Part shown: positions 26,275 through 34,607 of the stretch, in pieces
Numbering within the stretch: the stretch's first letter is position 1
Layout: each line of letters opens with the position of its first letter
Source: Rhodospirillaceae bacterium
Lineage (GTDB): Bacteria > Pseudomonadota > Alphaproteobacteria > GCA-2731375
Direction: 5' to 3'
Assembly: GCA_018701215.1 (NCBI GenBank)
Contig: JABIWH010000018.1
Coordinates: forward strand, 1 to 64,000
DNA: 64,000 nt
Made by a program: the position numbers and the translations under genes
Notes under the pieces: model-generated
Databases searched by the model: none
The model's input: the letters and a program-made list of their open reading frames with translations, nothing else
Told to the model about the DNA's origin: nothing

Positions 26275-27270
26275 ATGAACACGGAAAACGCGGCGACGCA
26301 TCACAAGGTTCGGCGGCTCTCACCCGACGACCTTGATGGCGCGGTGGCTATTGATAGGGAGATCGTCGGCCATTCCCGGCGCGGCTATTTTGAAAAACGC
26401 CTGGCCGCCGCCCTGCGTGATCCCGACGGCCATATGCAGTTCGCCATTGATGGCCCGGATGGCCTGGAAGCCGCCGTGTTGGCTCGTGTGCAAAGCGGCG
26501 AATTCGGCCGCGAGGCGCCTGCCGTCATGCTGGAAGTCATCGACGTCGCGCCAGATCAGCAACACCTTGGCCATGGCGCGGCGTTGCTTGCCGCATTGGA
26601 AGCGGAGATGCGCCAGCGTGGCATTGCCGAGCTGCAAACCGCCATTGCCTGGACCGATCATGTGATGGCGAAGTTTTTCGCCGCCGGCGGTTTCGCCAAG
26701 GCGCCGCGCCATATTATCGCCGTGGCCGTGGACCCGGCGCGCGCGGCAATGGCCCTGTCGGATGACAGCGATGACGATGACGATCATGACGACGATGATA
26801 GGGCCGACAATTTGAAGGCCCTGCCCCGCGACCGTATCGACGTGGCATCGCTGACCGAGCAGGATCTCGACGCCCTGGTTGTGATCGACAGCAAGCTGAC
26901 CGGGCGGGACCGGCGGCCCTATATGATGGCGAAATTGAATGAAGCCCTGGTAGATTCCGGCATCCGCATTTCACTTGCCGCCAGGTCTGACGGCATCGTC
27001 GCTGGTTTCATCATGGCGCGGCTTGATTTCGGTGATTTTGGCCGGACCGACGCGGTCGCCGTAATTGATACTATCGGCGTGCATCCCGATTTTGCCGGCC
27101 ATGGCATTGCCCACGCCCTGTTGTCGCAATTACTTGTCAACCTGAACGGTCTGCGCGTTGAAAGCGCCGAGACGACAATTGCCCTGGACGATTTCGAACT
27201 GCTGGGTTTCCTCTACCGTTCCGGCTTCCAGCCCACCCAGCGCATTGCCTTGGCGAAGCAGACCGGCTAA
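26275..27270 (+). CDS. tandem GNAT acetyltransferase with acidic linker
   Basis: A 331-residue protein made of two GNAT N-acetyltransferase domains. Each begins with a similar phrase (RLSPDDLDGAVAIDREIVG; SLTEQDLDALVVIDSKLTG), and each has an acyl-CoA-binding region (DQQHLGHGAALLAAL; DFAGHGIAHALLSQL). They are joined near residues 161-177 by a very acidic stretch of Asp/Ser. The repeat suggests internal duplication. ATG 26275 follows GGGAGAG. The gene is 86 bases after the carboxylase and could be cotranscribed, although the link is loose. Substrate is unknown. Confidence 0.85.
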   Translation: MNTENAATHHKVRRLSPDDLDGAVAIDREIVGHSRRGYFEKRLAAALRDPDGHMQFAIDGPDGLEAAVLARVQSGEFGREAPAVMLEVIDVAPDQQHLGHGAALLAALEAEMRQRGIAELQTAIAWTDHVMAKFFAAGGFAKAPRHIIAVAVDPARAAMALSDDSDDDDDHDDDDRADNLKALPRDRIDVASLTEQDLDALVVIDSKLTGRDRRPYMMAKLNEALVDSGIRISLAARSDGIVAGFIMARLDFGDFGRTDAVAVIDTIGVHPDFAGHGIAHALLSQLLVNLNGLRVESAETTIALDDFELLGFLYRSGFQPTQRIALAKQTG

Positions 27271-27286
27271 CCCGACACGGCAGCTG

Positions 27287-27353
27287 CCCGCCGACATCAA
27301 CATCTATCGCCCAGACCTGATCCGGGCGATAGATAGATGTTGAGGTCGGCGGG
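27287..27353. terminator. long inverted repeat between convergent genes
   Basis: The arms 27287-27312 and 27324-27353 pair almost completely (about 25 base pairs) around an 11-base loop. The right arm has an extra ATAG (GATAGATAGATG against GATAGATG) and one mismatch. It sits 17 bases after the GNAT stop and 7 bases before the cobM stop, so it probably works as a bidirectional terminator or mRNA-end stabiliser. There is no T-run, so intrinsic termination is not certain. Confidence 0.55.
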
Positions 27354-27359
27354 TTGGTA

Positions 27360-28118
27360 TTAACCGTCTGGCCGTAGAATATGACGATGATCAGCGGCAT
27401 AAAGGCGGCTGTCGGTAGCCTTGTCCGTATCCAGAACCCGGCCAACCAGGACCAGGGCAGTGCGGGTCAACTTGGCGGCGCGGGTTTTCTCGCGAATGTC
27501 GGCCAGGGTACCACGAATAATCTCCTGATCGGGCCAGCTGGCGCGGTAGACCAGGGCGACGGGGCAGTCTTCGCCATAGTGGGGGATCAGATCACGGCAA
27601 ACCTGGCGCAGGTTCCGGGCCGAGAGATGAATAGCCAGGGTCGCGCCGGAGCGCCCCAAGCTGGCTAGCTCCTCCCCCGCCGGCATGGCGGAGCTTTTCA
27701 TCGCCGTGCGGGTTAGAATGATGGTCTGGCTGATATCCGGCAGGGTCAGCTCCAACCCCAGGGCCGCCGCCGAGGCCGCGAAGGCCGGCACCCCGGGGGT
27801 GATGGTGTAATCTATGTCCAACGCCTTCAAGCGTTTGATCTGCTCGCCAATGGCGCCATACAGCGACGGATCGCCGGAATGCACCCGGGCGATATCCTGG
27901 CCTCTTCCGTGGGCGGCTTCAATCTCCGCCATGATCTCATCCAGATTCAGGGACGCGGTATCGATTACCCGGGCATCACTTGGCGCAAATGCGACGACTT
28001 CCGCCGGCACCAGGGATCCGGCATAGAGGCAAACCGGGCAGGCGGCGATCTGGTCGCGGCCGCGCAGGGTAATCAGGTCCGGCGCGCCGGGCCCCGCGCC
28101 AATGAAATGCACGGTCAT
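27360..28118 (-). CDS. cobM: precorrin-4 C11-methyltransferase
   Basis: A 252-residue SAM-dependent methyltransferase of the tetrapyrrole class: start VHFIGAGPGAPDLITLRG, the motif HSGDPSLYGAIGEQ, and ITPGVPAFAASAAALG. The residues following the start are characteristic of CobM/CbiF. It adds the C11 methyl group in corrin ring synthesis. Last gene of the minus-strand cob operon, overlapping the cbiG/cobJ stop by 4 bases (ATGA). Confidence 0.92.
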   Translation of the reverse strand: MTVHFIGAGPGAPDLITLRGRDQIAACPVCLYAGSLVPAEVVAFAPSDARVIDTASLNLDEIMAEIEAAHGRGQDIARVHSGDPSLYGAIGEQIKRLKALDIDYTITPGVPAFAASAAALGLELTLPDISQTIILTRTAMKSSAMPAGEELASLGRSGATLAIHLSARNLRQVCRDLIPHYGEDCPVALVYRASWPDQEIIRGTLADIREKTRAAKLTRTALVLVGRVLDTDKATDSRLYAADHRHILRPDG

Positions 28119-29935
28119 GCTTGGTTATCCTTAATCAGAGGGGTTTGCTTGGCGGCATAGCCGCGCGGGGTATAGACCGACCAGCTGCCGTCGCCGCGCT
28201 GCCGCGCCCGGGTCTCGGACGAGCCGATCATCACCAGGGTCAGCATATCCACGTCGTCCACCTGCAGATCAACCAGAGGCAGCGCGATCACCTGCTCCTC
28301 GGCCCGGCCCAGATTGCGGGCCAAGATCACCGGGGTATCCTCGGGCCGGTGGCGCAGCAACAGATCCCGCGCTAGCGCCAACAGATCGCGGCGCCGTTTG
28401 CTGACCGGATTATAAAAGGCGATGACGAAATCAGAGGCGGCGGCGGCCACGACGCGGCGCAGGATTACCTCGCGCGGGGTCAAGAGATCCGAAAGCGAGA
28501 TGGCGCAGAAATCGTGCCCCAGGGGGGCGCCCACCCGCAAAGCGGCGGCCTGCATGGCCGAAATACCCGGCAGCAGTTCCAGCGATATACGGTCCCAATG
28601 ATCGGGCGCCTCGTCGCGGTCCAGCAATTCATGGGCCAGGGCGCCCATGGCAAAAACCCCGGCATCGCCCGAAGAAACCAGCGCCACGTTCCGGCCCGAT
28701 GCCGCCATATCGATGGCGGCGGCCACCCGCGCCTCTTCCTCGCCCAGCTGGTAAGCGCGGCAGTCCTTGTCCGCGATCAGATCGGCAATCAGCTCCAGGT
28801 ACAGGCCATAACCGACGATGATATCCGCCTGCCGCAGGGCGGCCTCCGCCGCGCCGGTGCGCCAATCGGCCCGGCCCGGCCCGATACCGACGATAGCCAG
28901 ATGCCCCCGCGCCGTGCCCAACGTCGTCGGATCAATAATCTTATCCGCGCGGGCGATGGCGCAGGTCGCGCGTTGGCTCTTGCGTTTCTCCACAATCAGC
29001 TCATCACCTGCCGCAAGGGCCGCCGCTTCCGCCACGCCACTGACGCCAACCTCCCGCTTCACCACTTCGGAGGGGTTGGCGAGGCGGGATTCCTGGGCCT
29101 GAAGCGCCGCAAGATCAAAGAAGCGCGCCGGAATATCGAAATGCGCGGCGGCGGCATGAATAGCCGCCTCGTCGGTCTTTAGATCCAGCGAGAAGATACC
29201 GGCCAGGGATAGGGCCGGAAGATTTTTCAGCCTCAGGGTTTCGCTGATCAGCCCGATCAATTCCTCCCGTTCCACGCCCCGTTCACAACCGAGGCCAAGC
29301 GCCAAGGTCTGGCGATGGTAAACCAAATGACCCTTGTCGCCGGCCAGCGCAACATCCGAAACGGTGATGCGCAGGGCGCCGTCCTCGGCCTGCGGCAGAG
29401 CGCTGGCGCGCAACCAATCCGCCCCGTCACCGCCCTTGATCATCACCGCAGCGCCGGCGCGCAACTCGGCGACGAAGGCCTTCATGTCGGCGGGATTAGC
29501 CAGACGCCAGCCCTGCGGCGGTTCGTCCAGGGCAATGGCGAACGCGGTATCACTGGCCGTGGTGATGGCTGGCAAGATGTCGAGAATTTCCCCGATGTGC
29601 CGGGCCAGATCATTGCCGCCGTGGTGGCCGCCCAACAAAGGCACCACGGCGCTGCCATCCTCGGCCAGGGCCAGCACCGGGGCATCGTCATGTTTGTTGC
29701 CCAGGCTTGGCGCCAGATGACGGATGACGATGCCAGCCGCGCACAGGGCGATCAACGGCTCGCCAGTGGCGAAACAATCCCGCAAGGCAGCCGCCACATC
29801 ATCAAAGGGCCGGACGTCGGCCGCTTGTACGCGCTTGCCATAGCCGTGGATAACGCCGCCAAGCTCGGCTTGCAAACGCCGCGCGGTGGCCAGACCCGTC
29901 TCGCCCAAAACCAGATAATTTAATGAATAATTCAC
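28115..29935 (-). CDS. cbiG/cobJ: CbiG-CobJ fusion: cobalt-precorrin-5A hydrolase / precorrin-3B C17-methyltransferase
   Basis: A 606-residue two-domain protein. Residues 1 to about 335 are CbiG-like (VIHGYGKRV, LCAAGIVIRHLAP, DGSAVVPLLGGHHGGNDLARHIG, LGLGCERGV). From about 341 a CobJ/CbiH methyltransferase follows (GHLAIVGIGPGRADWRT, VSSGDAGVFAMGALAHELL, ELLPGISAMQAAALRVGAPLGHDFCAISLSDLLTP). CobJ methylates C17 with ring contraction; CbiG opens the resulting lactone in the cobalt-early pathway. Such fusions are known in alphaproteobacteria. It overlaps its neighbours on both sides by 4 bases. Confidence 0.9.
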   Translation of the reverse strand: MNYSLNYLVLGETGLATARRLQAELGGVIHGYGKRVQAADVRPFDDVAAALRDCFATGEPLIALCAAGIVIRHLAPSLGNKHDDAPVLALAEDGSAVVPLLGGHHGGNDLARHIGEILDILPAITTASDTAFAIALDEPPQGWRLANPADMKAFVAELRAGAAVMIKGGDGADWLRASALPQAEDGALRITVSDVALAGDKGHLVYHRQTLALGLGCERGVEREELIGLISETLRLKNLPALSLAGIFSLDLKTDEAAIHAAAAHFDIPARFFDLAALQAQESRLANPSEVVKREVGVSGVAEAAALAAGDELIVEKRKSQRATCAIARADKIIDPTTLGTARGHLAIVGIGPGRADWRTGAAEAALRQADIIVGYGLYLELIADLIADKDCRAYQLGEEEARVAAAIDMAASGRNVALVSSGDAGVFAMGALAHELLDRDEAPDHWDRISLELLPGISAMQAAALRVGAPLGHDFCAISLSDLLTPREVILRRVVAAAASDFVIAFYNPVSKRRRDLLALARDLLLRHRPEDTPVILARNLGRAEEQVIALPLVDLQVDDVDMLTLVMIGSSETRARQRGDGSWSVYTPRGYAAKQTPLIKDNQA

Positions 29936-30633
29936 AGGCCTACTCCAGACTTGCGCACCAGGATCATGGCGAAATAGGGCACCTCTTCCGGGTCGATATC
30001 CGCCAGCATTTGCACTTGCTGGTCCGGCATGGTGGCGTGGGCCACGTAATGTGCCCGGTCCAACAGGTCCAGATCCCGCAGAACCGCAAAAACTTTCGGT
30101 GTGTGGCGGCCCAGTTTGATGATCGCCGCCGCGTCCGTCCGCAAAAGCCGCTCACGCAGATCCGCCGCCGCCATGGGCGCGGGTAGAATGCTCAAGACTT
30201 CATTGCGCGCTGCCAAGGGCGTCAACGAGGCCCCGGCACAGGCCATCAGGGACGAAATACCGGGCACCACCTGGATTGGGAATGCGTCGGTCAACCGATT
30301 GAACAGGTACATGAAACTGCCATAGAAAAACGGATCACCCTCGCATAATACGGCGACATCCTCGCCGCCGCGCAGCGCCTTGGCGATTTCAGCCGCGCCT
30401 TTATCGTAGGCGCCACGGTCGGGGAAACGCTTCGGGTCCAGGGGCATGCGGATGATGATCTCGCGCCGGCCCGCCGGTATGTGCGGCGCGGCGATGCGGC
30501 GGGCCAGGCTGTCGCCCACTTCCGGTGCCGGATAGGCAATGACCGGCGCGGCCTGCAAGACTTTGTGCGCCTTCAGCGTGATCAAGTCGGGATCGCCGGG
30601 TCCGACGCCAACGCCATATAGCGTACCGATCAT
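29932..30633 (-). CDS. cobI: precorrin-2 C20-methyltransferase
   Basis: A 233-residue tetrapyrrole methyltransferase opening GTLYGVGVGPGDPDLITLKA, which is the CobI/CbiL signature, with LCEGDPFFYGSFMYL and VVPGISSLMACAGAS. It methylates C20 of precorrin-2 (or its cobalt form) with SAM. It overlaps cobL upstream and cbiG/cobJ downstream by 4 bases each. Length is normal for the family. Confidence 0.93.
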   Translation of the reverse strand: MIGTLYGVGVGPGDPDLITLKAHKVLQAAPVIAYPAPEVGDSLARRIAAPHIPAGRREIIIRMPLDPKRFPDRGAYDKGAAEIAKALRGGEDVAVLCEGDPFFYGSFMYLFNRLTDAFPIQVVPGISSLMACAGASLTPLAARNEVLSILPAPMAAADLRERLLRTDAAAIIKLGRHTPKVFAVLRDLDLLDRAHYVAHATMPDQQVQMLADIDPEEVPYFAMILVRKSGVGL

Positions 30634-31832
30634 GACTTCACACCTCGGTATTGCGTCACCGGGCGCATGGCGCGCCAGGCGTGCAGATCGCCCATGCCAT
30701 CCAGATGGGAAACCTCGATCCGCGTTATCCCGCCGCCTCTAGCCCGCATTAACTCAAACAGTGCAGTCTCTCCCTCGATGGTCACCGCATTGGCGATCAG
30801 GCGTCCGCCCTTGGGTAGGGCCCTCCAACAGGCGTTCAAAACCTTGCGGTCACTAACCCCGCCGCCAATGAAAATCATATCGGGCCTGGGCAAGCCTCTC
30901 AGGGCAGCCGGGGCGGTACCTTTGACAATGCGTAAATTCTGTACGCCCAGGTTCTCGCCGTTGACGCGGATACTGCCGGCGCGCTTTCGGCTTTGCTCTA
31001 TGGCGATGGCCTGGGCCGTGGGCTCCATGCGCAGGAATTCGATGGCGATGGAGCCCGCGCCCGCGCCCACATCCCACATCAACGCACCAGGCGCCGGCGC
31101 CAAGGCGGCCAGGGTGACGGCGCGGACGTCGCGCTTGGTCAACTGACCATCGTGTTGAAACAGCTCGTCGGGCAGACCCGCCGCCCGCATTAAACGCGGC
31201 ATCTCTCCAGCGGCCACGCACTGCAGGGCGATGGTGTTCAGATCAGCGGTCTTGCGCCGCCAGGTCCTGGCCGTGCCGTCGTGGCGTCTTTCCCGTGGCC
31301 CGCCTAAATGCTCAAAGACCGTCATGGTGCTATCGCCATAGCCGCCAGCCCGCAGCATCCTGGCCACATGCTTTGGTGTATCGCCATCCCCGCTCAAAAT
31401 CAAAATCCGCGCGTTGGGCCGCAGGTGCTGGTTCAGCAGGCCCAGGGGACGGCCATGCAGGGTCGTGCAGTCCACGTCGGCCAGCGGCCAGCCAAGACGG
31501 GCGCAGGCCAGGGAAAAAGCTGATTGGTGCGGGATCACCAGACAGCTTTCGGCGCCAAATTCCCGGCACAAGGTGACGCCGATGCCGTAAGACATGGGAT
31601 CGCCCGTAGCCAGGACGCAGACCCGCTGCCCTTTATAATTGGCCAATTTGGCCACCGTTGCATGTAGCGCGTTGTCCCATGTCAGGCGCGGGCGCTGATC
31701 ATCGCCCAGCATGGCCAAGTGCCGCTCGCCGCCGACCACGATCTCGGCCCCATCGATGGCGGCGCGGGCGGCTTCGCCAAGCCCGGCCAGGCCGTCCTCG
31801 CCAATGCCAATGATGGAAAGCCACTTCTTCAT
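30630..31832 (-). CDS. cobL: precorrin-6Y C5,15-methyltransferase (decarboxylating)
   Basis: A 400-residue fusion of a CbiE-like tetrapyrrole methyltransferase (about 1-200: LSIIGIGEDGLAGL, LATGDPMSYGIGV) with a CbiT-like class I methyltransferase (about 215-400: LMWDVGAGAGSIAIEF, DMIFIGGGVSD). It methylates C5 and C15 and decarboxylates the C12 acetate. The fused form is the usual one in aerobic-type alphaproteobacterial pathways. ATGA overlaps on both sides. Confidence 0.93.
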   Translation of the reverse strand: MKKWLSIIGIGEDGLAGLGEAARAAIDGAEIVVGGERHLAMLGDDQRPRLTWDNALHATVAKLANYKGQRVCVLATGDPMSYGIGVTLCREFGAESCLVIPHQSAFSLACARLGWPLADVDCTTLHGRPLGLLNQHLRPNARILILSGDGDTPKHVARMLRAGGYGDSTMTVFEHLGGPRERRHDGTARTWRRKTADLNTIALQCVAAGEMPRLMRAAGLPDELFQHDGQLTKRDVRAVTLAALAPAPGALMWDVGAGAGSIAIEFLRMEPTAQAIAIEQSRKRAGSIRVNGENLGVQNLRIVKGTAPAALRGLPRPDMIFIGGGVSDRKVLNACWRALPKGGRLIANAVTIEGETALFELMRARGGGITRIEVSHLDGMGDLHAWRAMRPVTQYRGVKS

Positions 31833-32470
31833 GCCGGCAACCGCGCCAGGGCGTTGACAGCGGCGGCGGCGATGGCACTGCCGCCCCGGCGTCCGCGCAG
31901 GGTCAGATAGGGAATATCGCCGGCGCCATCGATCAGGGCCTGTTTCGATTCCGCCGCGCCGACAAAGCCAACTGGAAAGCCCAATATGACCGCCGGTTTT
32001 GGTGCGCCTGTCCCCAGCATCTCAAGCAGGCGGAACAAGGCCGTCGGGGCATTGCCGATACAGACCACGGCGCCGGCCATATCCTCGCGCCATTTCTCTA
32101 CAGCGACGGCAGAGCGGGTATCGCCACGTTGCTTGGCGGTTTTTTCCACGCCAAAGGTATTCAGGGTACAGATGATCTGATTTCCCGCCGGCAGCACCCG
32201 GTCGATGATGCCGTGGCGCACCATCATGACATCCACCAGGATCGGCGCACCGCGCCGCAATGCGGCACTTCCAGCGGCAGCCGGATCGCCGCCCCAGGCC
32301 AGATCGCTGGGCAGATCGGTCATGCCGCAGGCATGGATCAGGCGCACGGCGACGTCATGCAGGCTTTCGGGCAATTGGGAAAAATCCGCCTCCTCCCGGA
32401 CGATGGCGAATGACTTGTCATAGATCGCCTGGGGGTCGCGCAGATAGCCGTATGCGGCGGGATCGCCCAT
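31829..32470 (-). CDS. cobH: precorrin-8X methylmutase
   Basis: A 213-residue enzyme that moves the C11 methyl to C12 to form hydrogenobyrinate (or the cobalt form). Family motifs are visible: RLIHACGMTD with the catalytic His, GAPILVDVMMVRHGI, AVVCIGNAPTALFRLLE and FPVGFVGAAESKQAL. Length is normal. The gene follows cbiX by 7 bases and overlaps cobL by 4. Confidence 0.95.
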   Translation of the reverse strand: MGDPAAYGYLRDPQAIYDKSFAIVREEADFSQLPESLHDVAVRLIHACGMTDLPSDLAWGGDPAAAGSAALRRGAPILVDVMMVRHGIIDRVLPAGNQIICTLNTFGVEKTAKQRGDTRSAVAVEKWREDMAGAVVCIGNAPTALFRLLEMLGTGAPKPAVILGFPVGFVGAAESKQALIDGAGDIPYLTLRGRRGGSAIAAAAVNALARLPA

Positions 32471-32477
32471 GGCAGGC

Positions 32478-33551
32478 CTATTTTTTCAGCATGCTGCGCG
32501 GACCCAAGGGATGGTCCGCGTGCGGGTAGGGATGGTGGGCATGATCGTGTCCGCCATCGTGATCATGCGAGTGATCATGCGAGTGGTCGTGCCCGTGTTC
32601 ATGCCCGTGCCCATGCTCGTGCTCATGCCCCTGATGCACATGCGCGGTGGGGTCAAAATCCTCGTCGGAAATCTTGCCCGTGCCGATGCCCTCCACGTGG
32701 TGGTGATGGCTTTCCTGGGGCAGACCGACTTCAACCTCGAAGCCCAGGACCTGTTCCCGGTACTTGCAGCTCAGGCAGTTCATGTTGTTGGCGCCTTCCA
32801 GGGCTTCGTTAACCCGGTCGGCGAAGGCATCCAACACCAGGGGATGGTCATTCAGATATGGCGCCTTGACGAATTCGATCTCCGGATGATCCGCCGCCAC
32901 CACGTCGGCATAGTGATAAATCCGCCGGACCAGAATGCCGGTAAACAGAAAATACGGAAACACGATGATCCGCTTATAGCCCAGTTTGGCGGCATGCCGC
33001 AGGCCCGGCTCCACCAAGGGAAAGGTGACGCCGGAATAGGCCACCTCGGCCCAGCCGAAACCAAGGCCTTCCCATAACAGGCGGCAGACTTTCGAGATAT
33101 TGGAATTGGCATCCGGATCGGACGCACCCCGGCCCACCACCACCAGCAGGGTTTCCTCCGGGCTGATGTGATCGCCGGCGGCATCCATGGCTTCGCGCAC
33201 CCGATCGCCGGCGGCGCGGATCAGCTTCATATCCAGTCCCAGATCCCGGCCATAGGTAATGTCCAGCTCCGGGTGCTGGGCGCCATAGGTGTTGATCACG
33301 GAGGGTAGGTCGTTCTTCACATGGCCGGCGGCGAACAGCATGCCGGGAATGGCGATAATGCGCTTGTTGCCGCGCTCTCGCAGGGCGTCCAGGCGTTCGC
33401 GGATGATCGGCGTGGCGAACTCCAGAAAGCCACTGTCCACGTCATATTGCGGCAGGCGGGCGCGGATACCGTCCGCGACGCTTTGAAATTCGGTGACGGC
33501 GTCCACATCTCGGCTGCCGTGGCCACAAACCATAATACCAATGTTCGTCAT
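32478..33551 (-). CDS. cbiX: sirohydrochlorin cobaltochelatase, long form with Fe-S and His-rich tail
   Basis: A 357-residue chelatase. The two CbiX halves are clear: IMVCGHGSRDVDAV with the catalytic His, then FAAGHVKNDLP, LVVVGRGASDPDANSN and VFPYFLFTGILVRR. After the catalytic part, MNCLSC (residues 257-262) gives the MxCxxC site reported for the iron-sulfur centre of long CbiX. The tail near residues 300-345 is a run of His/Asp/Glu/Gly, probably a cobalt-binding store. ATG 33551 is chosen since the longer frame has no family similarity. First gene of the minus cob operon. Confidence 0.9.
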   Translation of the reverse strand: MTNIGIMVCGHGSRDVDAVTEFQSVADGIRARLPQYDVDSGFLEFATPIIRERLDALRERGNKRIIAIPGMLFAAGHVKNDLPSVINTYGAQHPELDITYGRDLGLDMKLIRAAGDRVREAMDAAGDHISPEETLLVVVGRGASDPDANSNISKVCRLLWEGLGFGWAEVAYSGVTFPLVEPGLRHAAKLGYKRIIVFPYFLFTGILVRRIYHYADVVAADHPEIEFVKAPYLNDHPLVLDAFADRVNEALEGANNMNCLSCKYREQVLGFEVEVGLPQESHHHHVEGIGTGKISDEDFDPTAHVHQGHEHEHGHGHEHGHDHSHDHSHDHDGGHDHAHHPYPHADHPLGPRSMLKK

Positions 33552-33643
33552 GATTGCCTTATCCACTTCCGGTACGCCACGCTTGCTCTCTGTTGGGTAA
33601 TGCGGCAAACCTGCTGGCTTCGCGGCTTAGCACAGCGGTAAGC

Positions 33644-34606
33644 ATGATTGAATTCGTTTTTCCCATTCAGGCGGTATTTCTCGCCCTGGCGCTGGATCTG
33701 TTGTTCGGCGAGCCGAAATGGCTCTACGCACGCATAGCACATCCCGTCGTCTGGATTGGAAATCTGATCGCGGCGCTGGAGGCGCGCCTGTATCGGCCCC
33801 ATGGCCAGATATTCGCCGGCACGGTGTTGGTCGTGGTTACCGTTCTGTCGTGCGCACTGGCGGGCGTCTTTGTTGCCTGGCTGAGCGCGCAAACAGAGCA
33901 TGGCTGGGTGGTGGCGGGTATCGCCGGCTCGGTCTTCCTTGCCGCCCGCAGCCTGCATGACCATGTCGCCGCCGTCGAAGCCGGCCTGTCGCGGGACCTG
34001 GATGCGGGGCGCGAAGCGGTCAGCCATATAGTGGGCCGCGATCCAGGCCAGCTTGACGAGGCCGGCGTCGCCAGGGCGGCTTTGGAATCCCTGGCCGAGA
34101 ATTTCTCCGATGGTGTGGTCTCGCCGCTGTTCTGGTTCTTGCTGGCCGGCCTGCCGGGTCTGCTGGCCTATAAGGCGGTCAATACTCTGGACAGCATGAT
34201 CGGTCACCGGAACCCGCGCTATCTGTATTTTGGCCGGGCCGCGGCGCGCCTGGACGATGTGGTGAATTGGCCGGGCGCCCGGATCACCGGTCTGTTGCTC
34301 TGCCTTGCCGCGTTGCTGTCGCCGGGCCTGGACGCCGGCCGGGCCTGGTGCGTCATGTGGCGCGACAACGGCAAGCACGCCTCGCCCAACGCCGGCTGGC
34401 CCGAGGCCGCCATGGCCGGCGCCCTGGGCCTGGCGCTGGCCGGGCCGCGCAGCTATCAGGGCGAAGTCACCGATGGCCCCTGGCTGGGTGATGGCGGCGG
34501 ACAGGCAGGGCCAGGTGATATCGGGCGCGGTTGCAGCCTGTACCGTTGGACCTGCGGCATGATCATATTGATCATGCTCGCCCTGTTGCTCGTTGCTTGG
34601 CTGTAG
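33644..34606 (+). CDS. cbiB: adenosylcobinamide-phosphate synthase
   Basis: A 320-residue inner-membrane protein (CbiB/CobD) that joins adenosylcobyrate to aminopropanol phosphate. Visible are LALDLLFGEPKWLYARIAHPVVWIG, ARAALESLAENFSDGVVSPLFWF, KAVNTLDSMIGH and NGKHASPNAGWPEAAMAGALG, all characteristic, plus four or more hydrophobic helices. The start at 33644 (MIEFVFPIQAV) opens the first helix; the longer frame overlaps the cbiX promoter region. It is divergent from cbiX with a 92-base gap and convergent with cobQ. Confidence 0.92.
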   Translation: MIEFVFPIQAVFLALALDLLFGEPKWLYARIAHPVVWIGNLIAALEARLYRPHGQIFAGTVLVVVTVLSCALAGVFVAWLSAQTEHGWVVAGIAGSVFLAARSLHDHVAAVEAGLSRDLDAGREAVSHIVGRDPGQLDEAGVARAALESLAENFSDGVVSPLFWFLLAGLPGLLAYKAVNTLDSMIGHRNPRYLYFGRAAARLDDVVNWPGARITGLLLCLAALLSPGLDAGRAWCVMWRDNGKHASPNAGWPEAAMAGALGLALAGPRSYQGEVTDGPWLGDGGGQAGPGDIGRGCSLYRWTCGMIILIMLALLLVAWL

Positions 34607-34607
34607 C

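Noticed and set aside
33590..33640. Second cobalamin riboswitch ahead of cbiX
   Set aside because: A GAAGCCAG-AG-TTGCCGC stretch on the minus strand looks like the riboswitch 3' end, but the core boxes (GCCCCCGCAACTG, GCCACTG) are not found upstream, so at best it is a remnant.
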